In this document: piece after piece, positions 1 to 8,345 of the stretch
How positions within the stretch are numbered: the first letter of the stretch is position 1
How the letters are laid out: the number at the start of each line of letters is the position of its first letter
NCBI GenBank assembly: GCA_050117475.1
Contig: JASFMR010000054.1
Span: 1 to 24,604, forward strand
Length of the DNA stretch: 24,604 nt
Source of the DNA: Fodinibius sp050117475
GTDB taxonomy: Bacteria; Bacteroidota; Rhodothermia; Balneolales; Balneolaceae
Direction of reading: 5' to 3'
The notes under the pieces: generated by a model
Seen by the model: only the letters and a program-made list of their open reading frames with translations
What the model was told of the DNA's origin: nothing
Database searches by the model: none
Translations under genes and position numbers: made by a program

Positions 1-967
1 TGGTTGTTCTGTTTAGCCTTTTTTTAAGTGCTTCAATAACATCATCCACTCTTCCTTTTGGCACCAGGGAACGACGAATAGCAGTACATTTTTGTCCCGC
101 TTTAACGGTCATTTCATCTGCAACCTCTTTTACAAAAAGATCGAACTCTTCCATATCCGGAGTGACATCGGCTCCCAATATCGAGCAGTTTAGAGAATCT
201 GCTTCCAGGTTAAACCGTACATTTTTCGCAATAATATTCGGATTTGATTTCAGCTTTTGTCCGGTCTTGGCTGAACCTGTAAAGGCAATAGAATCCTGGC
301 TGTTGAGATGGTCGAGGAGATCCCCAGGTTTATCAGCGGCAATAAATTGGATGGCACCCTCGGGTAATATATTGGAATCAATCATATCCCCAAACACTTT
401 ATTGGCCAGGTAGGACCCCGTTGGAGACGGCTTGATAATGGCGGGCATACCGGCAATTATTGTTGGAGCGAGCTTCTCCAACATCCCCCAAACAGGGAAG
501 TTAAAAGCATTGATATGAATTCCAACACCATGATAAGGCACGCATATATGCTGCCCCACAAAGGTACCTTTCCGGGAAAGCCGCTCGTGACTGCCCTCAA
601 CATGGTAAGGGAGATCCGAAAGTTCAATGCGTGCTTTACTTGAAAGCGTAAACATACTGCCGATACCCCCTTCGATATCGATCCAGGAATCCTGCCGGGT
701 GGCACCGGTGTGAGTTGAAAGCTTGTAATAGTCTTCTTTGCGTTCAATGAGATATTGAGCCAGAAATTTTATTTTAAATGCTCGTTCATGAATGGACATT
801 GCCCTTAGCTGTGGGCCGCCTTTTTCCCGGGCATATTCGCAAGCCCCTCTATAATCCAGGTCTGATTCTATCATTTGTGCTACCGGTTCACCGGTTACCG
901 CACTTATAAGGTCGGTCTCTTTGCCCTCATTAATCCATTCGCCTTTGATGTAACTTCTTACTTTCAT
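1..967 (-). CDS. paaZ: PaaZ, oxepin-CoA ring-opening bifunctional enzyme (N-terminal aldehyde dehydrogenase part, truncated by window edge)
   Basis: An open frame runs from ATG at 967 to the left edge, giving 322 codons without a stop. The known bifunctional PaaZ of about 680 residues hydrolytically opens oxepin-CoA (C-terminal hotdog hydratase) and oxidises the resulting semialdehyde with NADP (N-terminal aldehyde dehydrogenase). Only the dehydrogenase part is visible. Seen: SWIDIEGGIG near residue 94, INAFNFPVWGMLEKLAPT near 152, FTGSAKTG near 229, the PaaZ-type general-base motif NLEADSLN (E255) and the nucleophile motif AGQKCTAIRR (C294). These match E. coli PaaZ closely by memory, which separates it from ordinary aldehyde dehydrogenases. 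It is the last visible gene of the paa operon, 92 bp after paaY. Whether the hydratase domain is present cannot be seen. Confidence 0.93.
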   Translation of the reverse strand, partial: MKVRSYIKGEWINEGKETDLISAVTGEPVAQMIESDLDYRGACEYAREKGGPQLRAMSIHERAFKIKFLAQYLIERKEDYYKLSTHTGATRQDSWIDIEGGIGSMFTLSSKARIELSDLPYHVEGSHERLSRKGTFVGQHICVPYHGVGIHINAFNFPVWGMLEKLAPTIIAGMPAIIKPSPTGSYLANKVFGDMIDSNILPEGAIQFIAADKPGDLLDHLNSQDSIAFTGSAKTGQKLKSNPNIIAKNVRFNLEADSLNCSILGADVTPDMEEFDLFVKEVADEMTVKAGQKCTAIRRSLVPKGRVDDVIEALKKRLNRTT

Positions 968-1059
968 AGAGATCCAATTTATTCATTAAACTAATTAGTC
1001 ATTGAACTGCAACAATTCTTTTTCAACAGTTGTTTGGAAGAGAATTGACTATCAAACAG
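968..1059. other. paaY-paaZ intercistronic spacer
   Basis: This 92-bp AT-rich spacer contains a 10-bp perfect palindrome, ACTAATTAGT (990-999), about 23 bp upstream of the paaZ start codon. I see no convincing terminator or good -35/-10 pair, so paaZ is most simply read from the upstream paa operon. A local promoter or operator is possible but not shown. Confidence 0.3.
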
Positions 1060-1656
1060 TCACTTTTTTCGATTTCCCCAGGTTTCGTATTTCATTGATT
1101 GACTTGATCGGCCGGCCGGCTCCTCCCTCAACGGTTCACATTTCTTTAACGAATCATGGAGTTGGCCTGGAAGTTGTTGATACAATTTTGTGCCCTCGGT
1201 TTTCCATTTGATCATTTCCTCACTAACATCCTTGACCACTTTTGCCGGATTACCAACCAAAAGCTTACGTGGGGGGATTTCCATGCCTTCCTTTACAAAG
1301 CTCAGTGCTCCAACAATACATTCTTCCCCCAGTTCCACCCGATCCATGACTACGGCGTTCATACCTACAAGGCAATTTCTTCCGATATGTGCCCCGTGTA
1401 TTATTGCGCCGTGCCCGATATGAGCATTTTCTTCCAACACGACGGTTACCCCGGGGAACATATGGATAGTGCAATTTTCTTGAATGTTGCTGCCATCTTT
1501 AATTACAATTTTCCCCCAGTCCCCCCGAATAGCTGCGCCGGGAGCTATATACACATCTTTGCCAACCACTACATTGCCTGTTACAGCGGCCTGCGGATGT
1601 ATATAGGCACTTTCGTGAACAACGGGTTTGTATCCTTCAAATTCGTAAACAGCCAT
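1060..1656 (-). CDS. paaY: PaaY, hexapeptide-repeat thioesterase of the phenylacetate pathway
   Basis: This 198-residue protein has the imperfect hexapeptide repeats of a left-handed beta-helix (gamma-carbonic-anhydrase fold) over about residues 15-140. The putative metal histidines lie in ENCTIHMFPG, AHIGHGAIIHG and the following turn. PaaY in E. coli is about 196 residues and hydrolyses dead-end CoA adducts such as 2-hydroxycyclohepta-1,4,6-triene-1-formyl-CoA, which frees CoA and protects the pathway. The C-terminal tail (CEPLREEP) resembles the PaaY tail rather than YrdA-type relatives. It lies between paaJ and paaZ on the same strand, which supports the assignment. A generic gamma-carbonic-anhydrase-like protein is the alternative but is less likely here. 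Confidence 0.9.
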   Translation of the reverse strand: MAVYEFEGYKPVVHESAYIHPQAAVTGNVVVGKDVYIAPGAAIRGDWGKIVIKDGSNIQENCTIHMFPGVTVVLEENAHIGHGAIIHGAHIGRNCLVGMNAVVMDRVELGEECIVGALSFVKEGMEIPPRKLLVGNPAKVVKDVSEEMIKWKTEGTKLYQQLPGQLHDSLKKCEPLREEPAGRSSQSMKYETWGNRKK

Positions 1657-1761
1657 AAATAAAGCTTTTTAACTTAAAGCATGCCGAAATAATCACAACG
1701 CTATGTGAAGGGAACAGTGATTTCTCAGCGTAAAACTTTGCATCCTCTGTTGTTAGTAATG

Positions 1762-2967
1762 TTATGCTTTTTCTAAAATTACTGCCATGCCTTGTCCCAC
1801 ACCAACGCAAAGCGTGCACAAAGCATATTGCTCATCTTTTTCATGAAGTTCAATTGCTGCAGTCTGCAGTAATCGCGCCCCTGACATGCCTAAGGGGTGA
1901 CCGAGTGCAATAGCTCCCCCATTAGGGTTTACCCGTTCGTCATCATCGTCAATGCCCAGTTCACGCAGAACGGCCAGACTTTGTGCAGCAAATGCTTCAT
2001 TTAGTTCTATGACTCCCAAGTCATCCAGCGTTAAGTCAGTCCGTTTAAGAACCTTCCTGGTTGCACCAACCGGCCCCATACCCATGATTCTGGGTTCCAC
2101 TCCTACAACAGCAGATGCTACAATACGTGCCATGGGGTTCAGATTAAAATCCTTGATTGCCGAATCCCCTGCAATAAGCATAGCACATGATCCGTCATTG
2201 AGTCCACTTGCATTACCGGGGGTCACCGATCCGCCGTCTCGAAAAACTGCTGGCAGTGTACTTAAGATTTCTACTGTGGTATCAGGGCGAATAAATTCGT
2301 CTCTGTCAAAAATAATGGGATCGCTTTTACGCTGTGGGATTTCCACCGGCATAATTTCTTTTGCCAGCCGCCCGTTTTTGGTAGCTCTTGCGGCTTTTTG
2401 CTGAGACCAGGCAGCAAACTCATCCTGGTCTTTTCGACTCACCTTATATTTTTCTACAATGTTTTCGGCGGTTTCTCCCATTGCTTCACTACCATAGTTT
2501 TTATCCATCTTTGGATTCACGAAGCGCCATCCAAATGTTGTATCATGCATTTCTGTAGTTCCGGAATAGGGAGCCGATCCTTTCCCCAAAACCATGGGGC
2601 CCCTTGTCATATGTTCCATGCCCCCGGAGATGAACAGGTCTCCTTCGCCCACCTTGATAGACTTATACGCCATCACTGTACTGCTCATTCCCGAGGCACA
2701 AAGTCGATTAACCGTTTCTCCGGGTACCGAAGTGGGCAGCCCGGCAAGGAGGGCAGCCATTCGGGCTACATTCCGGTTATCTTCTCCCGCTTGGTTAGCG
2801 CAGCCAAAGATTACATCTTCGATGCGCTCTGGGTCAATATTCTGGTTACGATTCATTAATTCCTCGATGGTCATTGCCGCAAGATCATCTGCACGAATGG
2901 GGGAGAGGGCTCCACGCAATTTCCCTATGGGCGTTCTGATGGCATCGATAATATAAGCTTCAGGCAT
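1762..2967 (-). CDS. paaJ: PaaJ-type thiolase (3-oxoadipyl-CoA / 3-oxo-5,6-didehydrosuberyl-CoA thiolase)
   Basis: This is a 401-residue thiolase of standard length for PaaJ/PcaF. The active-site cysteine lies in NRLCASGMSS (C90), the histidine in GGAIALGHPLGMSGAR (H357) and the second cysteine in CVGVGQG (C387). The conserved NEAFAAQ is also present. In the PAA pathway this enzyme performs two thiolytic cleavages, first of 3-oxo-5,6-didehydrosuberyl-CoA and finally of 3-oxoadipyl-CoA, giving acetyl-CoA and succinyl-CoA. The sequence alone would fit any acetyl-CoA acyltransferase. The assignment to PaaJ rests on its place between paaI and paaY. A 103-bp gap separates it from paaI, longer than other gaps in the operon. 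Confidence 0.9.
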   Translation of the reverse strand: MPEAYIIDAIRTPIGKLRGALSPIRADDLAAMTIEELMNRNQNIDPERIEDVIFGCANQAGEDNRNVARMAALLAGLPTSVPGETVNRLCASGMSSTVMAYKSIKVGEGDLFISGGMEHMTRGPMVLGKGSAPYSGTTEMHDTTFGWRFVNPKMDKNYGSEAMGETAENIVEKYKVSRKDQDEFAAWSQQKAARATKNGRLAKEIMPVEIPQRKSDPIIFDRDEFIRPDTTVEILSTLPAVFRDGGSVTPGNASGLNDGSCAMLIAGDSAIKDFNLNPMARIVASAVVGVEPRIMGMGPVGATRKVLKRTDLTLDDLGVIELNEAFAAQSLAVLRELGIDDDDERVNPNGGAIALGHPLGMSGARLLQTAAIELHEKDEQYALCTLCVGVGQGMAVILEKA

Positions 2968-3070
2968 ATCTGGGTAATTATTTATAAATCTTAAATATTG
3001 GGTTAGTTCTGCATAAGTTTTGAAGATGAAAAATGGATATAGAATACTTCTCTTTACTCATGAGAAATTC

Positions 3071-3499
3071 TTAAGTATCATCAAAATGTTGTTCTTCTGT
3101 TCTAAAGACGGTTCCTCGAAAGAGTGCTACTCGTTTATTATCCTGGTTTGTCACCACAACATTATATACAGCAATACGATTTCCGAGGCTAAGTTCTTCC
3201 GTTTTTGCTGTTAAGATATCCCCGGCCAGAACTTTTTTAGTAAATGAGATATTATTTTCAACCGCCAATGCTATCCGGCCATGACTATTTGAAGCGAAAG
3301 CCAAGGCACTGTCGGCCAGGGAGAAAGCCACCCCTCCGTGTGTCAAGCCAAAGCCGTTTACCATTTCTTCCCTGACTCGCATTTGTAACTCTGCGTATCC
3401 CGGCTTGATATCTTCAACTTCAATACCTAACCACAGGCTGAAAGCATCTTCAGCGAGCATTTTTTCAACAATTTTAAGTGCAAGTTTTTGTTTGTCCAT
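3071..3499 (-). CDS. paaI: PaaI, hotdog-fold phenylacetyl-CoA thioesterase
   Basis: This is a 142-residue single hotdog domain (E. coli PaaI is 140). The signature NGFGLTHGGVAFSLADSALA places N48, the HGG at 54-56 and the catalytic aspartate D63 as in E. coli PaaI (N46, H52, D61). PaaI hydrolyses ring-hydroxylated phenylacetyl-CoAs and stalled intermediates, so the cell does not lose its CoA pool when the ring epoxide is not processed. It sits between paaH and paaJ. A second hotdog thioesterase at 22280-22708 carries a different catalytic signature with Glu, so the two are not duplicates. Confidence 0.93.
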   Translation of the reverse strand: MDKQKLALKIVEKMLAEDAFSLWLGIEVEDIKPGYAELQMRVREEMVNGFGLTHGGVAFSLADSALAFASNSHGRIALAVENNISFTKKVLAGDILTAKTEELSLGNRIAVYNVVVTNQDNKRVALFRGTVFRTEEQHFDDT

Positions 3500-3563
3500 T
3501 GAGCTTTTTTTAGCGGTCGCGTTTATTGGTTTTACGTTGGCTCTACTGACAGCCTAATGTGCA

Positions 3564-4742
3564 TTAATAAAAAGTTTCATTGTTACGGACCTTTTGTTTT
3601 ATCAAGGGATTTGGCCGATATCGATCTTCACGGTATTCCGTCTGTAGGGCCGACAGCCTATCAAGCACATTCGCCAGCCCAATTTCATCGGCCCATTTAA
3701 GCAATCCTTTTGGATAGTTAACACCCTTTGTCATAGCCAAATCTACATCTTTAACGGTAGCAACATTCATAAATACGGCATCGGCTGCCTCGTTAATAAG
3801 CATCGCAACAATACGATCAACAATTTTCTTTCCGAGCTCCCTATTCTTTTTGGGCTTGTGATTTTTGGCCTCCTCTCCATAATCGTAAAAACCTTTGCCA
3901 GACTTTTTACCGAGATATCCGGCCTCTACCATGCGTTTTTGGGTAAAAGAAGGTTTGAACCGTGGATCGTAAAAAAAATCTTCAAAAATTTTTTCGGTTA
4001 CTTTGTAATTAACGTCATGGCCAATGAAGTCCATAAGCTCAAATGGCCCCATTCGAAAGCCACCGATTTCTTTCATGGCCCAGTCAATCGTGGGTACATC
4101 TGCAACTCCTTCTTCCAGTTGCCGAATGGCCTCGCTGTAGAACGGACGGGCAACACGATTAACAATGAAACCCGGTGTATCTTTAGCAAGGACCGTCGTC
4201 TTGTTCCAGTTATCAATTAAATTTCGAGCAATGGTGGTCACTTCACCAGTCGTGCTGATACCTGGAACGATTTCCACCAGAGGCATTAATGGAGCTGGAT
4301 TAAAAAAGTGAATCCCCAGGAAGCGATTAGGTTTTTTAAGGACGGAAGAAATCGATGCGATTGAGAGAGAAGAAGTATTCGTTGCCAGGATACAGTCATG
4401 GGGAACGATGCCTTCTAACCGTGTAAAAACATCCTGTTTTATTTCAAGATTCTCAACGACCGCCTCAATAACCAACGTACATTCATTGAAATTGGTTACA
4501 TCCTCCATAAAATGGATGCGCCCCATAATACCGTCCACTTCTTCCTGTGTCATTCGTTCTTTTTCAACTTGTCGTTGGAGGATTTTTCTCAGAGCATGTT
4601 TAGCATTTCCAAGTTGATCACTATAAGAATCATAAAGATATACCCGGTGCCCACAGGTCGAGGCTATTTGGGCGATTCCCTGACCCATAGTTCCGGCACC
4701 GATAACGCCAACGACGTCATCTTTTGAAAGAGACTTCGACAT
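3564..4742 (-). CDS. paaH: PaaH, 3-hydroxyadipyl-CoA dehydrogenase (compact form)
   Basis: This 392-residue NAD-dependent 3-hydroxyacyl-CoA dehydrogenase oxidises 3-hydroxyadipyl-CoA to 3-oxoadipyl-CoA. Seen: the Rossmann motif GAGTMG (residues 15-20), the catalytic dyad H145 (GIHFFNP) and E157 (LVEIVPG), and DTPGFIVNRV near 188. A first 3HCDH C-terminal domain spans about residues 190-288 and a second about 300-390. Typical PaaH proteins are 475-510 residues and have a reduced Rossmann-like linker domain between the two C-terminal domains. Here the first domain (ending at GFYDYGE) runs almost directly into the second. It starts 9 bp after the paaG stop, so the two are tightly coupled. Confidence 0.92.
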   Translation of the reverse strand: MSKSLSKDDVVGVIGAGTMGQGIAQIASTCGHRVYLYDSYSDQLGNAKHALRKILQRQVEKERMTQEEVDGIMGRIHFMEDVTNFNECTLVIEAVVENLEIKQDVFTRLEGIVPHDCILATNTSSLSIASISSVLKKPNRFLGIHFFNPAPLMPLVEIVPGISTTGEVTTIARNLIDNWNKTTVLAKDTPGFIVNRVARPFYSEAIRQLEEGVADVPTIDWAMKEIGGFRMGPFELMDFIGHDVNYKVTEKIFEDFFYDPRFKPSFTQKRMVEAGYLGKKSGKGFYDYGEEAKNHKPKKNRELGKKIVDRIVAMLINEAADAVFMNVATVKDVDLAMTKGVNYPKGLLKWADEIGLANVLDRLSALQTEYREDRYRPNPLIKQKVRNNETFY

Positions 4743-4751
4743 AAATACTAT

Positions 4752-5534
4752 TTATTTTCCTTTGAATTTGGGTTTCCGTTTTTCCAGAAATGACTGAACG
4801 CCCTCCTTATAATCGTGCGTTTTACCGGCCTCGGTTTGTAAATCGGCTTCAACCTCAAGTTGTTCATCAAGGGTATTTACAAACGACTGGTTGATAGCCC
4901 GTTTGTAAAGTCCGAATCCTTTGGAGGGCATTATAGCCAGCTTTTGGCAGATCCTTCTTGCTTCATTTGTCAACTCGGCTGAATCAACAACTTTATAGAT
5001 GAGTCCCATTTCAACTGCTTTCTGTGGCGAAATTTTTTCATCCAGAAGATACATGATATTTGCACGTTGTAATCCAACGAGACGGGGAAGTAAAAAGGTG
5101 CCTCCACTGTCAGGGATTAAACCGATTTTGCTAAAAGACTGAACGAAAAGTGCCTCGTTCGAAGCAATAATAATATCACAAGCGAAGGCGAGGTTAGCTC
5201 CGGCGCCGGCAGCCGTTCCGTTTACTGCACAGACAACTGGTTTTTCGAGATGCCGAATTGCTTTTATAATAGGGTTATAACTTCCCCGCACGGTTTCCCC
5301 CAATTCATATTCGTCACCCTTTGCGACAACCTCAGGCAGATCCTGTCCCGCACAGAATGCTTTGCCTTCTCCGGTTAGCAGTACACATCTTATTTCTTCA
5401 TCTTTTTGGGCTTTCCCAAGTTCATCCCGAAGTTGATGGGCCATTGGCTCAATAAAACTATTCAGCTTATCCGGACGGTTAAGAGTAATTTCTAAAATGT
5501 TTTTTGTAACAGTTGTAGAAATAAATGAGCTCAT
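4752..5534 (-). CDS. paaG: PaaG, 1,2-epoxyphenylacetyl-CoA isomerase
   Basis: This 260-residue crotonase-fold enzyme isomerises ring-1,2-epoxyphenylacetyl-CoA to oxepin-CoA and also shifts double bonds later in the pathway. The oxyanion-hole segments are FCAGQDL (near 60) and NGTAAGAGANLA (near 105). The catalytic aspartate is in GLIPDSGGT (D142), equivalent to E. coli PaaG D136. The end EGVQSFLEKRKPKFKGK closely follows the PaaG C terminus. The Asp in IPDSGG in place of the hydratase glutamate argues for PaaG rather than PaaF. No separate PaaF hydratase lies in the window. It is spaced 9 bp from paaH. Confidence 0.94.
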   Translation of the reverse strand: MSSFISTTVTKNILEITLNRPDKLNSFIEPMAHQLRDELGKAQKDEEIRCVLLTGEGKAFCAGQDLPEVVAKGDEYELGETVRGSYNPIIKAIRHLEKPVVCAVNGTAAGAGANLAFACDIIIASNEALFVQSFSKIGLIPDSGGTFLLPRLVGLQRANIMYLLDEKISPQKAVEMGLIYKVVDSAELTNEARRICQKLAIMPSKGFGLYKRAINQSFVNTLDEQLEVEADLQTEAGKTHDYKEGVQSFLEKRKPKFKGK

Positions 5535-5628
5535 AAATGGGTTTAATCTGTATTATCCGGATTACTTTTAATTCAGGAATTTTTTAGCCTTCTAAAGGCC
5601 TGTTCGCGCTTTTTATTAGTTAGTTGGC
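5535..5628. other. paaD-paaG intercistronic spacer with small hairpin
   Basis: This 94-bp spacer contains a short perfect hairpin, GCCTT-CTA-AAGGC, near 5588-5600. There is no T-tract on the transcribed side, so it does not look like an intrinsic terminator. It could act in transcript processing, but that is only a guess. Confidence 0.25.
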
Positions 5629-6141
5629 CTAAATGCATTTGAAATATTCAAAAGGTTCATCACAATCATTGCAGTAATATTGTGCCTTACAGGCGGTGGA
5701 CCCAAATTCACTTTGTAACTCAGTATTCAGAGAATCACAATAGGGACACGGAACCTTTTTTGATTTCTCATCTAGCTTATTAAGGAAATCTTTACCGCTC
5801 TCTGCTTTCAGGGGTGGGGCAATTCCATATTTTTTAAGCTTTTTCTTTGCCTCATCAGGCATCCAATCCGTGGTCCAGGGTTCCGAAAAATCCTTTCTTA
5901 TCTCATAATTTTGAATCCCATTAAGTCTGAGTTTTTTATGTATTTCATCCTCAATAGCCTGCATTGCTGGGCACCCGGAATAGGTCGGGGTTATTTTTAT
6001 GATGAATTTATCGCCTACTAATTCCACATTTCTAGCAATACCGAGTTCAACGATGGTTAGAACTGGTATCTCGGGATCTGTGACCTCAGAAAGTAAGGCC
6101 CAGATATCATCTTTGTTATATTTAGCCAGTGCTTTCGACAT
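5629..6141 (-). CDS. paaD: PaaD, Fe-S / metal-centre assembly factor for the PaaABC(E) oxygenase
   Basis: I place the start at ATG 6141 (170 residues). A five-codon extension would need a TTG at 6156 and has no better ribosome site. An N-terminal MIP18/DUF59 domain (about 5-100) carries TDPEIPVLTIVELG and TPTYSGCPAMQ, whose Cys is conserved in SufT/PaaD-like proteins. A C-terminal Cys-rich knuckle has six cysteines: CPYC (132, 135), C151, CNDC (157, 160) and C169. This two-part layout is specific to PaaD. PaaD is required for activity of the phenylacetyl-CoA epoxidase, probably in cofactor insertion. It lies between paaC and paaG. Confidence 0.93.
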   Translation of the reverse strand: MSKALAKYNKDDIWALLSEVTDPEIPVLTIVELGIARNVELVGDKFIIKITPTYSGCPAMQAIEDEIHKKLRLNGIQNYEIRKDFSEPWTTDWMPDEAKKKLKKYGIAPPLKAESGKDFLNKLDEKSKKVPCPYCDSLNTELQSEFGSTACKAQYYCNDCDEPFEYFKCI

Positions 6142-6196
6142 TAGTACAAAAGACAATCATTTCATCATCTATATAACTCTTTATTCATCCTGGTTA

Positions 6197-6976
6197 TTAT
6201 TCCCATTTAGCATTTGGATACGATCTGCGAAGATGTTGCATCTCAGCCAAAAGATGCCCCAAATGTTCAGTGTGTAATCCCTTGCGTCCCCCTTCGGCCA
6301 TAAACTGGTCAAAGTCGGGTACTTCTAATGTTGCTTCCTTGAGAATGCCAGCAACCAACTGTTTCCAGTCTGCAAAAAAACTTTGGGAATTAACGGCCAG
6401 TCCCTCTTTTAGAAGGAAATCATCTATCTCATCCATATAAAAGAGTTCTCCGGTATAAGTCCAGAGTTCATTAAAGGCATCCTGAATTCGCTGATGACTT
6501 TCGGTAGTTCCGTCGCCGAGGCGGAGCACCCATTCGCGGCTGTGACGAAGGTGATATTTCACTTCTTTGAAATGTTTCTGGATCATCCCGCGAAGTTGTT
6601 CATCTTCGACATCAGACAGCTTTTCGTATAGAAAATAACTGAATGTAGAAAACAGAAACTGTCGAGCAATAGTAAAGCCGAAATCCCCGTTTGGAAGTTC
6701 AGTAATCTTTAGGTTTTTAAATTCTACATCATTGCGGAAATAAACAAGGTCATCGCGATGCCTGCCCTTGTCTTCAACAGCCACAGCTTGTTCATAGAGA
6801 GAAGCGGCATGGCCAATATAATCCAATGCAATATTTGCTAATGCAATATCTTCTTCAAGGATGGGGCCATATCCACACCATTCCGACAGGCGATGTCCCA
6901 GTATCAGGCGGTCATCCGCCAGCCGTAGAAGGTATTCGAATAGGGCCTCCGTAGTTGTAAATGTCTTTGTAGTCAT
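6197..6976 (-). CDS. paaC: PaaC, structural subunit of phenylacetyl-CoA 1,2-epoxidase
   Basis: This 259-residue ferritin-like protein (E. coli PaaC is about 248) has segments typical of PaaC: LGHRLSEWCGYGPILEEDIA at about 26-45, NIALDYIGHAASLYEQ, RHSREWVLRLGDGTTESH and a C-terminal EHLGHLLAEMQHL. PaaC pairs with PaaA as the non-catalytic scaffold that holds the active subunit. The start codon overlaps the paaB stop in an ATGA arrangement (6973-6976), which implies translational coupling of two subunits of one complex. Assignment is very secure. Confidence 0.95.
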   Translation of the reverse strand: MTTKTFTTTEALFEYLLRLADDRLILGHRLSEWCGYGPILEEDIALANIALDYIGHAASLYEQAVAVEDKGRHRDDLVYFRNDVEFKNLKITELPNGDFGFTIARQFLFSTFSYFLYEKLSDVEDEQLRGMIQKHFKEVKYHLRHSREWVLRLGDGTTESHQRIQDAFNELWTYTGELFYMDEIDDFLLKEGLAVNSQSFFADWKQLVAGILKEATLEVPDFDQFMAEGGRKGLHTEHLGHLLAEMQHLRRSYPNAKWE

Positions 6977-7284
6977 GATCTTCGTTTTGCTGCTCGGGGT
7001 ACACTGTAAAACTGGGGATGCCGATACGGCTTGTCATTGGCCGGATCAAAAAACGGGCCGACGTCTTCCGGAGAAGATGCTGTAATTTGATTGCTGGGGA
7101 CTACCCATATGCTCACGGCCTCGTTGCGCCGCGCGTAAACGTCCCGGGCGTTTTCAAGTGCCATCTCGGCATCTGGGGCATGTAAACTTCCTGCATGTTC
7201 ATGTGGTTTGCCATCCTTGGGTTGAGTAAACACTTCCCAAAGCGGCCATTGCGTATCGTTACCAGATTGTTTGTTTTTGCTCAT
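6973..7284 (-). CDS. paaB: PaaB, small subunit of phenylacetyl-CoA 1,2-epoxidase
   Basis: This 103-residue protein has PaaB hallmarks: WPLWEVFTQPKDGKPHEHAGSLHAPDAEMAL, read here at about residues 13-43, followed by ALENARDVYARRNEAVSIWV and SEDVGPFFDPANDK-like text near 72-84. PaaB bridges the PaaAC heterodimers and is needed for the reductase interaction and activity. It overlaps paaC by 4 bp and follows paaA by 79 bp. Length and gene position match the family. Confidence 0.95.
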   Translation of the reverse strand: MSKNKQSGNDTQWPLWEVFTQPKDGKPHEHAGSLHAPDAEMALENARDVYARRNEAVSIWVVPSNQITASSPEDVGPFFDPANDKPYRHPQFYSVPRAAKRRS

Positions 7285-7363
7285 AAATCTTAACGTTGAG
7301 GTTTGTACTATCTACAAAGGGGCTTGTTTTGTTACGGTTTCAATAATCATAGACACCATCTTA

Positions 7364-8308
7364 CTAGGATGCTTTTTCTTCGCTAAGTTTTTTCTTTCTG
7401 GCATACTCTTCAGCGGCTTCGCGGACCCATTTCCCATTTTCATGGGCTTGACGGCGAGCTTTCATGCGTTCGCGATTCATCGGGCCGTTGCCGCGGACAA
7501 CATTCCAAAATTCGTCCCAATCAATTTCACCGAATTCCCAATGACCGGTTTCTTCATTGAATTTGAGATCCGGATCCGGAAGTTCAATTCCAATGGCATG
7601 AGCCTCCTGAACATGACGATCTACAAAGCTTTGTCTGAGTTCGTCATTTGTTTTTGATTTTACTCCCCATTTAATAAGCTCTGCACTATTGGGAGATTCG
7701 TCATCATGCGGGCCAAACATCATCAGGGTGGGCCACCACCACCTATTCACGGCATCCTGCACCATTTCCTGCTGTTCAGGTGTTCCCTCGGCCATGGTAG
7801 CAACCATTTCGTACCCCTGCTTTTTATGGAAACTCTCTTCCTTGCAGATCCGAACCATAGCGCGGGAATAGGGACCGTATGAACTTCGTGCAAGCATAGT
7901 TTGATTAATGATAGCTGCGCCATCAACCAGCCAGCCAATGACAGCTACATCCGCCCAGGAAAGTGTAGGATAGTTAAAGATACTCGAATACTTAGCTTTC
8001 CCATTTAACAAGTCGTCAATGACTTCCTGCCTGCTTGCTCCCAGTGTTTCGGTTGCACTGTACAGGTAAAGGCCATGTCCGGCTTCATCCTGAACTTTGG
8101 ATAACAATATCATTTTTCGGCGTAAGGATGGAGCACGGGTAATCCAATTGCCTTCCGGTAACATGCCGACAATCTCAGAATGTGCATGCTGCGACATCAT
8201 TCGAATAAGTTGCTTTCGGTATCGCTCAGGCATCCAATCTTTTGGTTCGATTTTTTCGCCGTTATCGATACGCTCCTGGAATTGGTTTAGGCTGGTTTCT
8301 TCATTCAT
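7364..8308 (-). CDS. paaA: PaaA, catalytic di-iron subunit of phenylacetyl-CoA 1,2-epoxidase
   Basis: I chose ATG 8308 (314 residues, matching about 309 in E. coli). The frame stays open to 8386, but those extra 26 residues are Cys-rich and unlike PaaA, and they lie over the probable promoter. PaaA is a bacterial multicomponent monooxygenase subunit with a ferritin-like fold. It inserts oxygen into phenylacetyl-CoA to give the ring 1,2-epoxide. Visible di-iron ligand motifs are E45 (HAHSEIVG), DEAGHG at 74-79 and EESFH at 157-161. It is the first gene of the operon. The reductase PaaE, usually four genes downstream, is not present in this window, so electrons must come from elsewhere. Confidence 0.96.
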   Translation of the reverse strand: MNEETSLNQFQERIDNGEKIEPKDWMPERYRKQLIRMMSQHAHSEIVGMLPEGNWITRAPSLRRKMILLSKVQDEAGHGLYLYSATETLGASRQEVIDDLLNGKAKYSSIFNYPTLSWADVAVIGWLVDGAAIINQTMLARSSYGPYSRAMVRICKEESFHKKQGYEMVATMAEGTPEQQEMVQDAVNRWWWPTLMMFGPHDDESPNSAELIKWGVKSKTNDELRQSFVDRHVQEAHAIGIELPDPDLKFNEETGHWEFGEIDWDEFWNVVRGNGPMNRERMKARRQAHENGKWVREAAEEYARKKKLSEEKAS

Positions 8309-8345
8309 GGCAGTGAAAATTTCGTGAAAACTTTTGCAGCTCGAA

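Noticed and set aside
1156..1662. 168-codon plus-strand ORF opposite paaY
   Set aside because: It lies antisense to a well-supported gene and its product shows no domain or plausible composition.
1952..2956. Three overlapping plus-strand ORFs (120-153 codons) opposite paaJ
   Set aside because: They are antisense shadows of the thiolase coding frame, with Ser/Arg-rich low-complexity products and no ribosome sites.
3042..3070. Hairpin GAAT-TTCTC/GAGAA-ATTC just after the paaI stop
   Set aside because: The stem is interrupted, GC-poor and has no T-tract on the transcribed strand, so a terminator inside the paa operon is not supported.
7271..7657. 128-codon plus-strand ORF opposite paaA
   Set aside because: It looks hydrophobic and membrane-like, but it is the reverse complement of conserved PaaA sequence.
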